Source: an uncultured Pelagibacteraceae bacterium | Lineage (GTDB): Bacteria > Pseudomonadota > Alphaproteobacteria > Pelagibacterales > Pelagibacteraceae | Direction: 5' to 3' | NCBI GenBank assembly: GCA_902525625.1 | Contig: CABZHM010000003.1 | Location: forward strand, 1-64,000 | Length of the DNA stretch: 64,000 bases | Part shown: positions 10,151 to 19,129 of the stretch, in pieces | Layout: each line of letters starts with the position of its first letter | How positions within the stretch are numbered: the first letter of the stretch is position 1 | Made by a program: the position numbers and the translations under genes | The notes under the pieces: generated by a model | What the model was told of the DNA's origin: nothing | The model's input: the letters and a program-made list of their open reading frames with translations, nothing else | Database searches by the model: none

Positions 10151-10169
10151 ATATGCAAATTCTGCATAT
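10151..10169. promoter_or_regulatory. Perfect inverted repeat upstream of amt
   Basis: ATATGCA-AATTC-TGCATAT, 7-5-7 dyad 73 bp before the amt start. Confidence 0.4.
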
Positions 10170-10241
10170 CAAATTCTCATAATCAACGTTAGTTTTTCAT
10201 AATTTAAAAAAATATAAAATACCCTTAACAGGGAGGTCTTA

Positions 10242-11540
10242 ATGACTAAATTTTTACAAAAAATAAGTGTGCCACTCGTCAGTTTAATTTTATTATTAAA
10301 CATGAGTAGCACAGGATATGCAGAATCAACTGTTTCTGCAGAGGTAGGGTTTATTTTTAATACTCTACTATTTTTAATGTGTGGGTTCCTGGTCTTTTTT
10401 ATGGCTTGCGGATTTGCAATGTTAGAATCAGGTATGGTTACATCGAAAAGTGTATCTGTAATCTGTGCGAAAAATATAGGTTTAGTATCTATTGGAGCAA
10501 TAATGTTCTGGTTAGTTGGATACAACCTAGCTTATGGTATCCCAGAAGGAGGATACATTGGAAAATTCATTCCATGGAGTGACGCTAGTAAGATCGATAC
10601 TGGTTATGCAGATGGATCAGACTGGTATTTCCAAATGGTATTTTGTGTAACAACAGTTTCAATTGTTTCTGGAACAATGGCTGAAAGAATTAAATTATGG
10701 CCATTCTTTTTATTTGCAGCAATTCTAGCTGGTGTTATTTATCCAATTGTAATGGGTTGGCAATGGGGAGGTGGCTGGTTAGCTAAAGCTGGTTTCTCAG
10801 ACTTTGCTGGTTCAACACTAGTTCACTCAACTGGTGGAGCAGCTGCTTTAGCTGGTGCTATAATTATTGGCCCTAGATTAGGAAGATTTACTAAATCTGG
10901 AGCTCCGGCACCGCTTAAACCTTTTGCAGCATCATCAATTCCATTAGTTACACTGGGTGTATTCATCCTATGGCTAGGTTGGTTTGGATTTAATGGTGGT
11001 TCACAATTAGCAATTGGAACTGCTCCTGATGCAATTGCTGTTTCAAAAATATTTATAAACACATTATTAGCTGGTGCAGGTGGTGTTATGGCCGCTGCAG
11101 CTGTTACTAGATTATCTGGTAAAACAGACGTAGTACAAATGCTTAATGGATGTATTGGTGGCCTTGTTGCTATCACTGCAGAACCATTAATGCCTTCACC
11201 TTTGGCTTCAATTTTAATTGGTGCTGTAGGAGGTATAATAGTTGTTTATGGTACGAAGATGTTGTTTGCTTTAAAAATCGATGATGTAGTTGGAGCAGTA
11301 CCCGCTCACTTGTTTGCAGGTATTTGGGGAACTTTGATAGTTCCTGCTACAAACTCGGGTGCAAATTTTGGTACTCAGTTACTAGGTGTAATTTCAATAA
11401 ATGCATTTGTATTTGTTACTGCGTTTATAGTCTGGTCATTGATGAAAGCTACAATGGGTATCAGATTGAGTAAAGAAGCTGAAACGAAAGGAACTGATGT
11501 ATCAGAGACTGGAGTTATAGCTTACTCAATTAGAGACTAA
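10242..11540 (+). CDS. amt: Ammonium transporter
   Basis: 432 aa Amt family; FMACGFAMLESGMV, DFAGSTLVHSTGG, GWFGFNGGS, HLFAGIWGT. Confidence 0.95.
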   Translation: MTKFLQKISVPLVSLILLLNMSSTGYAESTVSAEVGFIFNTLLFLMCGFLVFFMACGFAMLESGMVTSKSVSVICAKNIGLVSIGAIMFWLVGYNLAYGIPEGGYIGKFIPWSDASKIDTGYADGSDWYFQMVFCVTTVSIVSGTMAERIKLWPFFLFAAILAGVIYPIVMGWQWGGGWLAKAGFSDFAGSTLVHSTGGAAALAGAIIIGPRLGRFTKSGAPAPLKPFAASSIPLVTLGVFILWLGWFGFNGGSQLAIGTAPDAIAVSKIFINTLLAGAGGVMAAAAVTRLSGKTDVVQMLNGCIGGLVAITAEPLMPSPLASILIGAVGGIIVVYGTKMLFALKIDDVVGAVPAHLFAGIWGTLIVPATNSGANFGTQLLGVISINAFVFVTAFIVWSLMKATMGIRLSKEAETKGTDVSETGVIAYSIRD

Positions 11541-11553
11541 TTGCTTGCAATAT

Positions 11554-11604
11554 AAAGGAACTCTTCGCTCTCTGTAAATAAATTACTCATCGGAGGGTTC
11601 CTTT
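11554..11604 (+). other. Long stem-loop in the amt 3' region (structured RNA candidate)
   Basis: AAAGGAACTCTTCG pairs with CGGAGGGTTCCTTT (14 bp including G-U pairs); followed by a strong terminator. Confidence 0.45.
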
Positions 11605-11633
11605 AAAACTTTTCTCTCTCTAGTTAGTTAACT

Positions 11634-11661
11634 AAAAAGCCCCCTCCCTCGGGGGCTTTTT
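11634..11661. terminator. Intrinsic, bidirectional terminator
   Basis: AAAAAGCCCCC-TCCCTC-GGGGGCTTTTT between convergent genes. Confidence 0.92.
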
Positions 11662-11669
11662 AATTTTAG

Positions 11670-12656
11670 TTATAAAAATTTTACTATTTCTTCAAATACT
11701 CTATCTGGTTTTAATTCTTTCATACCTTTCCTGTCTCTTATCCAGATATTATCAATATAACTCTCAGGGGTTATAGGTTTGATTTTGCTGAATTTTAATT
11801 CACTTATAGGGTCAGTTGCAATAAGGCCAAAGGTTTTTACCCCCAAAGCTGCAGCTAAATTTAATGGACCTGAATTATTACCAACAAAAAAATTAGAATT
11901 TTTGATCGCCAAAATAACCCCACTAAGATCTTTATTCGAACAGTCTATAAAATAGGATTTTTTTGAATTATCAATAATTTTTTTGGAAATATGTGATTTT
12001 TCAGGACCACAAATTAAATAAACAAAATCAAATAGTTTTTTTTCATATAAATAATTTGCTAATTTTATAAAATCTTCTTCATACCACATTTTAAAATCCT
12101 CAAAAGAATCAACTCCAAAGGCAATCTTTTTTCCTTTCACTAAAAGATCTTCATTACCTTCTTTAAATCTCTCAATATTAACCTCAAGTTTTGGAAATTT
12201 TTCTTTTAAATCAATAAAATTTATTTTTAAAAATTTTTGAGATTGTTCAGAGTAGTTCATTTTCCAATCCTTATCAGATAGAAAATTATCTACAGTTAGC
12301 CATTTTTTTTGATTTCCAATTCCTGGCCCTATTATATTTTTTATACCTGCGAGTTTAGCAGCAATAGCAGGCTTATTTACTTTATCTAAAATATAAACAT
12401 AATCATATTTACCTATATAAAAAATTTTTACCAATTTAAATACATCAACCCAGTAATTTAAACCTTTTCTAAAATCGTTATAATAAATTTCATTTATATG
12501 AGGCATGTCATTTAAAATTTTTTTTGCTTGAGTTTTTTTTCTCAATATTAAATCAACTTCTTTATTATGGTGAGAACTAATTGCCTGAATATAAGGAAGT
12601 TGCCAAATTAAATCTCCAAGTTTGTGATGAGTGTAAACAATACAAATTTTAGTCAT
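11670..12656 (-). CDS. Glycosyltransferase family 9 (heptosyltransferase-like)
   Basis: MTKICIVYTHHKLGDLIWQLPYIQAI N-terminus, FFVGNNSGPLNLAAALGVKTFGL C-terminal motif; start moved to the internal Met. Confidence 0.85.
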   Translation of the reverse strand: MTKICIVYTHHKLGDLIWQLPYIQAISSHHNKEVDLILRKKTQAKKILNDMPHINEIYYNDFRKGLNYWVDVFKLVKIFYIGKYDYVYILDKVNKPAIAAKLAGIKNIIGPGIGNQKKWLTVDNFLSDKDWKMNYSEQSQKFLKINFIDLKEKFPKLEVNIERFKEGNEDLLVKGKKIAFGVDSFEDFKMWYEEDFIKLANYLYEKKLFDFVYLICGPEKSHISKKIIDNSKKSYFIDCSNKDLSGVILAIKNSNFFVGNNSGPLNLAAALGVKTFGLIATDPISELKFSKIKPITPESYIDNIWIRDRKGMKELKPDRVFEEIVKFL

Positions 12657-13500
12657 AAATTTTTTTAAAGTTAAAAACTGGGGAACCATTATTATAAAAA
12701 GATCTATCGTACTGATGAATTACGGAATATATCTCATCCAGATCATTTAATAATAGACCTTCTTTATTAAATCTAAAATTTTTCATATAAGCAGTTGTGC
12801 AAATTTTACTTACATTATTTTTGTGACATTCTATATTTTTAAAAAAATTTGAATAAATTAGATAATTATGAATTCCTTGATCATATGGCTCAACCTTTTT
12901 CAGTGAAATAATATGACGTAAGGGTCTTTTGTAAGGAAAAATATAAAGATTTTTTTTCATCAACTTTATATAATTCATGATTTCCTCAAAATTTCCTAAT
13001 GTTGTTCCAGAGCAAGAAATTGAATTATTTTTAATTTTTTCAAAAACTTGCTTACCAACAGTTCTCTTCAACCATCTTACATTTCTTGGATCATTTATAA
13101 TTTTTTCATTTTCTAAAAAAAAATTTAAGGGTCTCTTAAAACTATGATTAAATATATTAGACTGAAAAACTACATCTCTGGAGTCTGTAAGTAATATTTT
13201 TTCAGGTTTTTTTTTTAATTTTTCCAAAATTGGAATATACATTTCATATCTTCTTTGACCTACATCTGATTTAGAATTTTTTAAACCAGGTATATTGATC
13301 AAATTTTTGTCAGTATAAATATGGTAGTCTATTTTATAATAACTAAATTTTTCTAAAGTTTCTTTTTCAATATTTTTACTAACAATAAAAATAACCCTAT
13401 CGTCAGATACTTTTCTAAGGCTTTTTATAAAAATTTTAAGGTCTGACCATTGATATCCAATTGCTGCACTTAAAATAAGATTATTATAATTAATTTTCAA
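12649..13500 (-). CDS. Putative glycosyltransferase-like protein
   Basis: GT-A-like features (KILLTDSRDVVFQSNIF, PYDQGIHNYL); overlaps the GT9 gene. Confidence 0.55.
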   Translation of the reverse strand: MKINYNNLILSAAIGYQWSDLKIFIKSLRKVSDDRVIFIVSKNIEKETLEKFSYYKIDYHIYTDKNLINIPGLKNSKSDVGQRRYEMYIPILEKLKKKPEKILLTDSRDVVFQSNIFNHSFKRPLNFFLENEKIINDPRNVRWLKRTVGKQVFEKIKNNSISCSGTTLGNFEEIMNYIKLMKKNLYIFPYKRPLRHIISLKKVEPYDQGIHNYLIYSNFFKNIECHKNNVSKICTTAYMKNFRFNKEGLLLNDLDEIYSVIHQYDRSFYNNGSPVFNFKKIYD

Positions 13501-13547
13501 ATGTTTGTTTTCTTTTATTATTGTTTTTATATAATATACTTTATTAT

Positions 13548-13931
13548 ATGAACATTAAAACTGCACAATCACTTGTTAAAGAAGCTCTTAAAGAAATTAA
13601 AACCATTAGTCCAGATGAAGCTTTTAAAATGACAGAAGATAACAAATGTAACTTAATAGACATAAGAGACATCAGAGAGCTAGAAAAGGAAGGTAAGTTA
13701 GAAAATTCAAATCATATTCCTAGAGGAATGCTTGAATTCTGGCTAGATCCTGAAAGTCCGTATTTTAAAGAGGGAAAACTTGATTTGAAAAAGGAGATGG
13801 TACTTTTTTGTGCTGGTGGCCTAAGATCTGCTCTAGCTGCTAAAACTTTAAAAGATATGGGGTTTAACAAAGTTTCACATATTGACGGTGGTTTCGCCGC
13901 TTTAAAACAAAGTAAATTTAAAATAACTTAA
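13548..13931 (+). CDS. Rhodanese-like domain protein
   Basis: LIDIRDIRELEKEGKLENSNHIPRGMLEFWLD, VLFCAGGLRSALAAKTL. Confidence 0.88.
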   Translation: MNIKTAQSLVKEALKEIKTISPDEAFKMTEDNKCNLIDIRDIRELEKEGKLENSNHIPRGMLEFWLDPESPYFKEGKLDLKKEMVLFCAGGLRSALAAKTLKDMGFNKVSHIDGGFAALKQSKFKIT

Positions 13932-14506
13932 GACTTAAATTCATCAAGTGCGTATTCGAGTCTATCCTGTCCCCAAAAAAGTTTATTGTTTACAATAAAA
14001 GTTGGAGCACCAAATATATTTTTTTCAAATGCAAGATTTGTTAAAATTTTTAATTCATTTTTAATTTTTTTATCTGTTATACCTCTGATAAATGACTTTT
14101 GATCAATTTTACAATTAGATAAAATTTTTTTTATATTTTGTTCTTTTGATATATCCACATTATTTTTCCAATACGCATCAAAACAAGTGTCAAAAAATTT
14201 ATCTTTATTGTTTACGTCAATAAAAAGATAACCCCTCATTAAATATAATGAGTTTATTGGGAATTTTTCATTCCATTTAAAGGGAATATCATTTTTCTTT
14301 GAAATTAAAACACAATCTTCTCTCATATTTTTCATTTTTCTTTCATTAAAAGCTGGGGCAGTAATATTTCCTAAATTGTGCAACCCACCTAATAAAATTG
14401 CTTTATAGTTAAAACTGTCTCTCTTATTAAGCTTAATAATTTTTTTATGAGCGATATATGAATATGGACTTATGAAATCAAAATAAAAGTCAATTAATTT
14501 AGTCAT
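13928..14506 (-). CDS. 2-hydroxychromene-2-carboxylate isomerase family (DsbA-like fold)
   Basis: IDFYFDFISPYSYIAHKKI, LLGGLHNLGNITAP, NIFGAPTFIVNNKLFWGQDRLEYAL. Confidence 0.88.
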   Translation of the reverse strand: MTKLIDFYFDFISPYSYIAHKKIIKLNKRDSFNYKAILLGGLHNLGNITAPAFNERKMKNMREDCVLISKKNDIPFKWNEKFPINSLYLMRGYLFIDVNNKDKFFDTCFDAYWKNNVDISKEQNIKKILSNCKIDQKSFIRGITDKKIKNELKILTNLAFEKNIFGAPTFIVNNKLFWGQDRLEYALDEFKS

Positions 14507-14972
14507 ATAATCTTACACTTTTTGAATAAAATATTCTTATTAACCAATATATGAATACTCCCAGAGGACCAATCAAGTAAGTTATTATTAATGGAAAAGC
14601 GACAAGAATTTTGTTTATTAACAACTTTTGTGAGTCTCTTACCATCCATCCTCCAATGAATAAATTTATAGATACAAAATGTATCCAAAATAAAATAAGA
14701 AATAAATTATTTGAAAATAAATTAGATAAATTTGATATACTTAAGTAAAGCTCAAAGTTACTGATAAAATCATATGTATTTAAATAAGATTTATACAAAG
14801 CAAATATATATGCCCCACTAAGCAATAAGATTGGCAAGATAGAAGTTACAAAAAATTTATTTATAATTGACGAAGGAAAAAAAATTAATATTAGCCAAAA
14901 TGGCAATACGCCTAAATTTACCCAAAAATACAGAATTTCAATTGTAAAATATGCATAAATTTGTTCGATCAT
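14499..14972 (-). CDS. ABA4-like (DUF4281) membrane protein
   Basis: FIGGWMVRDSQ...LIGPLGVFIYWLIR pattern in a small multi-TM protein. Confidence 0.6.
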   Translation of the reverse strand: MIEQIYAYFTIEILYFWVNLGVLPFWLILIFFPSSIINKFFVTSILPILLLSGAYIFALYKSYLNTYDFISNFELYLSISNLSNLFSNNLFLILFWIHFVSINLFIGGWMVRDSQKLLINKILVAFPLIITYLIGPLGVFIYWLIRIFYSKSVRLYD

Positions 14973-15000
14973 TTAGAATTATATTATATTAAATCTAACA

Positions 15001-15564
15001 ATGATTCCTATAAGAAATAAACGAAAAACACTGCAAGCAACTGTAGACGAAATAAGAAATTTTGCGCTATCTTATGTTGATAAATATGCACCATCAAAAC
15101 AACAATTACGAACATATTTATTAAAGAAATATTTAAAATTATCAGTACCAAATATAAAAAAACAAGATGTCACCAATTTAATTGATGTTGTTCTTTCTGA
15201 TTTAGAGAAAAGTAAATTTATAAATGACAAGTTTTACTCAGAAAGTAAGGCTAAAAGTATGATCCGTAGAGGAAGCTCGATAAATAAAATTAGAAATTAT
15301 CTAATCGGAAAAGGCGTCAAGGATCAATTTATCAAAGATACTGTTAATAAAATTAATGAGAATAATTCAGATCAAGATTTTTTTTCAGCAATCAAACTCT
15401 GTAAAAAGAAAAGAATAGGCCCAGCTAGAACTGAGGATAATCGTCCGTTATTTTATAAAAAAGATATATCTCTGTTAGCAAGAAATGGATTTGATTTTGA
15501 AACTTCAAAAAAAGTGATGGATTTAAAAAAAGATGATTATATAAAAATAATTAGATTACTTTAA
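15001..15564 (+). CDS. recX: RecX-family regulatory protein
   Basis: ALSYVDKYAPSKQQLRTYLLKKYL, KSKFINDKFYSESKAKSMIRRGSSINKIRNYLIGKGV. Confidence 0.8.
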   Translation: MIPIRNKRKTLQATVDEIRNFALSYVDKYAPSKQQLRTYLLKKYLKLSVPNIKKQDVTNLIDVVLSDLEKSKFINDKFYSESKAKSMIRRGSSINKIRNYLIGKGVKDQFIKDTVNKINENNSDQDFFSAIKLCKKKRIGPARTEDNRPLFYKKDISLLARNGFDFETSKKVMDLKKDDYIKIIRLL

Positions 15565-15699
15565 TTTATTTTTTTTTTCATCTCTAATCAAATTATTAAT
15601 TTTATTTCTAATATAATTTTTTACAAAGACAAATACCAAAAGACCAAAAATTGATACAGAAACAATTATAATTAATATTATTCTTAGTTGCTCATCCAT
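15556..15699 (-). CDS. Small single-TM protein (47 aa)
   Basis: MDEQLRIILIIIVSVSIFGLLVFVFVKNYIRNKINNLIRDEKKNKLK*, just downstream of the cysQ-like gene. Confidence 0.4.
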   Translation of the reverse strand: MDEQLRIILIIIVSVSIFGLLVFVFVKNYIRNKINNLIRDEKKNKLK

Positions 15700-15700
15700 T

Positions 15701-16471
15701 TTAAATACTATTTCTTTTTAAAATTAAGCTCGGATTTTTAAAATCTTTTTTTCCATATTTAATTTTTCGATTATTAAAATCAGTTATAACACCACCTGCG
15801 TGCTCTAAAATAGCATGGCCTGCAGCTATATCCCATTCATAGGCTCTCGGCTCTGCTACATAACCATCATATTCACCAGCTGCTATAACACAAAATTTTA
15901 AAGAACTTTTCATTTTAATAAATTCTTTTACATTTAATTTTTTATGAATACTCTTAATTTCAGGTTTGATATTGTTTGAATAAGAAACAAATTTTATAAG
16001 ATCTTTATTAAAGTTTTTTGAACATTCTAGTTTGACCTTATTCTCACCTACAACTTCATAAGAATTATTTAAACCATATGAATAAAACATTCTTTTTTTT
16101 GCTGGTGCAAAAATTAATCCAGCTGCTGGTTGGTTCTTTAAAATAAGTCCTGCATTAATTGTAAATTCGTCTAAATTATTTATATAATCATACGTGCCAT
16201 CAATAGGATCGATTAACCAAAAATCATTAAGATTTTTCTTCTCTTTGTTTTCAGAACTTTCTTCAGAAACAATTGGTAATTCAGGAGTAAGTGTCTTTAT
16301 CTTATTAGTTAAAATATCATTAACTTCTATATCTCCATTACTAACAGGCGTTTTGTCAGATTTTATTTTTTTCTTAAGACCTTTATTTCTCAAATCCAAG
16401 GCAACTTGACCAGAATATAAAAAAGTAGCAATTAAATCTTCAACAATTTTTTTTATATTTTCATTATTCAT
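15701..16471 (-). CDS. cysQ: Inositol monophosphatase family protein / 3'(2'),5'-bisphosphate nucleotidase
   Basis: PIVSEES, WLIDPIDGTYDYINNLDEFTINAGLI, YEWDIAAGHAILEHAGG. Confidence 0.85.
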   Translation of the reverse strand: MNNENIKKIVEDLIATFLYSGQVALDLRNKGLKKKIKSDKTPVSNGDIEVNDILTNKIKTLTPELPIVSEESSENKEKKNLNDFWLIDPIDGTYDYINNLDEFTINAGLILKNQPAAGLIFAPAKKRMFYSYGLNNSYEVVGENKVKLECSKNFNKDLIKFVSYSNNIKPEIKSIHKKLNVKEFIKMKSSLKFCVIAAGEYDGYVAEPRAYEWDIAAGHAILEHAGGVITDFNNRKIKYGKKDFKNPSLILKRNSI

Positions 16472-16634
16472 ATATTTTTATTAACACTATATTTTTTATA
16501 TTAATCACTTTTTTTCCTACATTTTCAAAATTAACTGTAACTTTGTCATCGATAATTGATTGAACTTGACCAACACCCCATTCACTATTTGCTGGATTTT
16601 TTACTTTATCTCCTGGCTCATAATCTAAAATCAT
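16464..16634 (-). CDS. DUF3553-like small protein (56 aa)
   Basis: [56 protein letters not shown], absent from ORF track. Confidence 0.65.
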   Translation of the reverse strand: MILDYEPGDKVKNPANSEWGVGQVQSIIDDKVTVNFENVGKKVINIKNIVLIKIYE

Positions 16635-16675
16635 TCTATTTTATTTATAGTAAAAATGAGTATAAATACCAGCAA

Positions 16676-17794
16676 ATGAATAAAGAATTAAACTCTATTG
16701 GTTTGAACAAAAAACCATCAGATACAACCGTAGTTGTTGCCATGTCAGGTGGTGTAGATTCTTCAACTGTTGCAGGCATGATGAAAAAAGAGGGTTATAA
16801 TGTTATTGGTATTACTTTAAAACTTTATGATGACAGTAAAGAGGTAGCAAAATCAAAACAATGTTGTTCAGGTCAAGATATTACAGACGCCAAGAGAGTA
16901 GCCAATAAACTAAATATAGAACATAAAATTTTATATTACCAAAACAAATTTAAACAAGGTGTTGTGGATAATTTTGTAAATAGTTATTTGAAAGGTGAAA
17001 CACCAATACCATGTGTGCAATGTAATCAAACAGTGAAATTTAAAGATTTATTTGGATTTTCAAAAGAATTAAATGCTGATGCATTAGTTACAGGTCATTA
17101 TGTAAAAAGTGTTACTTCAAATAATACCACAAACATGTATAGAGCAATCGATGAAAGTAGAGATCAAAGCTATTTTTTATTTAATACTACAAGAGATCAA
17201 TTAGACTACTTAAGATTTCCCTTAGGAGACTTACATAAGAGTGAAACTAGACAGATAGCACAAGAGCTTGATTTAAATGTTGCAGATAAACCTGACAGCC
17301 AAGACATTTGTTTTGTTCCAAATGGTGACTACGCATCCGTTATTCAAAAATTTAGACCCGACTCTTTTAAAAAAGGTAACATTAAAAATTTACATGGAAA
17401 GGTTATTGGTGTCCATGATGGAATAATAAATTTTACGATTGGTCAAAGAAAAGGTATTAAGATTTCAAATAATGAACCACTCTATGTTGTTAAGATAAAT
17501 TCTGATAAAAATGAGATCATCGTAGGTCGAAAAGAATCCTTAGGAAAAAAAGAAATCTTATTAAAAGACGTTAATTTATTATCGAAACAACAGGAATTTG
17601 AAAAAAATATTTATGTTAAAGTCAGATCAACTGGTAAATTATTAAGCGCTAAAGTCAAATTAGCTAAGAATAATAGTGCAAATGTAGAGTTAATTATACC
17701 TGAGGATGGTATATCTCCAGGTCAGGCATGTGTCTTTTATAACAAAGACTCTCAAGGTTATAAAGTTTTAGGAGGTGGTTGGATAAAACAATAA
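16676..17794 (+). CDS. mnmA: tRNA-specific 2-thiouridylase
   Basis: [46 protein letters not shown]; start set to the internal Met. Confidence 0.95.
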   Translation: MNKELNSIGLNKKPSDTTVVVAMSGGVDSSTVAGMMKKEGYNVIGITLKLYDDSKEVAKSKQCCSGQDITDAKRVANKLNIEHKILYYQNKFKQGVVDNFVNSYLKGETPIPCVQCNQTVKFKDLFGFSKELNADALVTGHYVKSVTSNNTTNMYRAIDESRDQSYFLFNTTRDQLDYLRFPLGDLHKSETRQIAQELDLNVADKPDSQDICFVPNGDYASVIQKFRPDSFKKGNIKNLHGKVIGVHDGIINFTIGQRKGIKISNNEPLYVVKINSDKNEIIVGRKESLGKKEILLKDVNLLSKQQEFEKNIYVKVRSTGKLLSAKVKLAKNNSANVELIIPEDGISPGQACVFYNKDSQGYKVLGGGWIKQ

Positions 17795-17795
17795 G

Positions 17796-17879
17796 CTATT
17801 TTTTCTTGTTCTTTTTTCGAGCTCTTCTCTTTTTAGAACCCATTTTTCTTCTGCCTCTATGTTTCTTTGGGTAACTCAT
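17796..17879 (-). CDS. Very short Lys/Arg-rich protein (27 aa)
   Basis: MSYPKKHRGRRKMGSKKRRARKKNKKK*; 16 of 27 residues are K/R. Confidence 0.55.
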   Translation of the reverse strand: MSYPKKHRGRRKMGSKKRRARKKNKKK

Positions 17880-17953
17880 TAAGTCCTTTTCATTAATTTA
17901 TTGAATTTTTCATATGGATATAGCATTGTCAACTTATCATATCAAATTTTTTT

Positions 17954-19129
17954 ATGGTTAAATCTTTTAAAACATTCTTAAAGCACACTGCAAAAGATTT
18001 TCATAATCAATCAGTAAACCCTCCAGTGGTTAGAGCCTCAACAATTATCTTTAAATCAATGCAACATATTAGAAAAACACAAGTTAAAGCTCGAAAAAAA
18101 CCTACTGGTGGTCACTTTGATTATGGAAGACAAGGAACATCTACAACTTATATCCTACAAAGAATACTAACTAAGTTAGAAGAAAGCTTTCATGTCTTCA
18201 CAACTCCAACAGGTTTTGGATCAGTTTTTTTAGCTATATTTAGCGTTATTAGGCCTGAAGATGAAATGTTAGTTGCAGACCCAGTTTACAGTCCAACAAG
18301 AATTCTTACAGAAAACTATTTAAAAGAATTTAATGTAAGGACTGTTTTTTATAATCCCCATGATTTAAAAACATTAGAGAAGAATATAACAAAAAAAACA
18401 AAATTAATTTTTGTCGAAAATCCAGGAAGTAATACTTTTGATTTTCAAGATTTAGATAAAATCATTTCAATCGCAAAAAAACATAACATTTTTACGGCAA
18501 TCGATAACACATGGGGAACTCCATATTATTTAAAGCCAATGAAATTAGGTTTTGATATGTCAATTGTTTCAGCAACCAAATATTACTCTGGTCATTCTGA
18601 TGTGATGGGAGGTAGTTTGGCAGTAAACAAAAAGGTTTTTAATAAAGTAAAAACAGCAGAAAAAATTACAGGGTTAAGACTGGGTCCAGATGACGCTTAT
18701 TTAATTACACGAGGTTTGAGAACCCTTGATGTGAGGCTAGATAGACATAGTGAGAATGCAAAAAAAGTAGCAGCTTTTTTATCAAAAAATAAAAAAATTC
18801 AATTACTCTATCCATTTAAGAAAAATTCAGAAAATTACAGAATGTGGAAAAAATATTATTCAGGTGCTTCCGGTTTAATGGGTTTGAAAATAAAATCAAA
18901 TAATGCTAAGTCGGTAAAAAAATTTGTAAATTCTCTAAAATTATTTGGCTATGGGTATAGTTGGGGTGGATTTGAAAGTTTAGTACTACATCAAGAATTT
19001 AGAGAAACAGGAAAAAGAAAATATATGAATTTGTCAAAAGATGAACATTTAGTTCGATTACACATAGGGCTAGAAGACCCTAAAGACTTAATTCAGGATA
19101 TCAAACAAGCGTTAAGATATTTAAGATGA
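17954..19129 (+). CDS. metC: Cys/Met metabolism PLP-dependent enzyme (cystathionine beta-lyase type)
   Basis: FDYGRQGTSTTYILQ, FVENPGSNTFDF, SIVSATKYYSGHSDVMGGSLAVN. Confidence 0.88.
   Translation: MVKSFKTFLKHTAKDFHNQSVNPPVVRASTIIFKSMQHIRKTQVKARKKPTGGHFDYGRQGTSTTYILQRILTKLEESFHVFTTPTGFGSVFLAIFSVIRPEDEMLVADPVYSPTRILTENYLKEFNVRTVFYNPHDLKTLEKNITKKTKLIFVENPGSNTFDFQDLDKIISIAKKHNIFTAIDNTWGTPYYLKPMKLGFDMSIVSATKYYSGHSDVMGGSLAVNKKVFNKVKTAEKITGLRLGPDDAYLITRGLRTLDVRLDRHSENAKKVAAFLSKNKKIQLLYPFKKNSENYRMWKKYYSGASGLMGLKIKSNNAKSVKKFVNSLKLFGYGYSWGGFESLVLHQEFRETGKRKYMNLSKDEHLVRLHIGLEDPKDLIQDIKQALRYLR

Noticed and set aside
10169-10525. 118-aa minus-strand ORF overlapping the 5' half of amt
   Set aside because: Composition mirrors the opposite strand of the amt membrane helices, and it covers regulatory dyads; no support as a gene
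16556-16675. N-terminal extension of mnmA in the track ORF ([26 protein letters not shown]...)
   Set aside because: It overlaps the opposite-strand DUF3553-like gene and lacks MnmA similarity; the start at 16676 fits better
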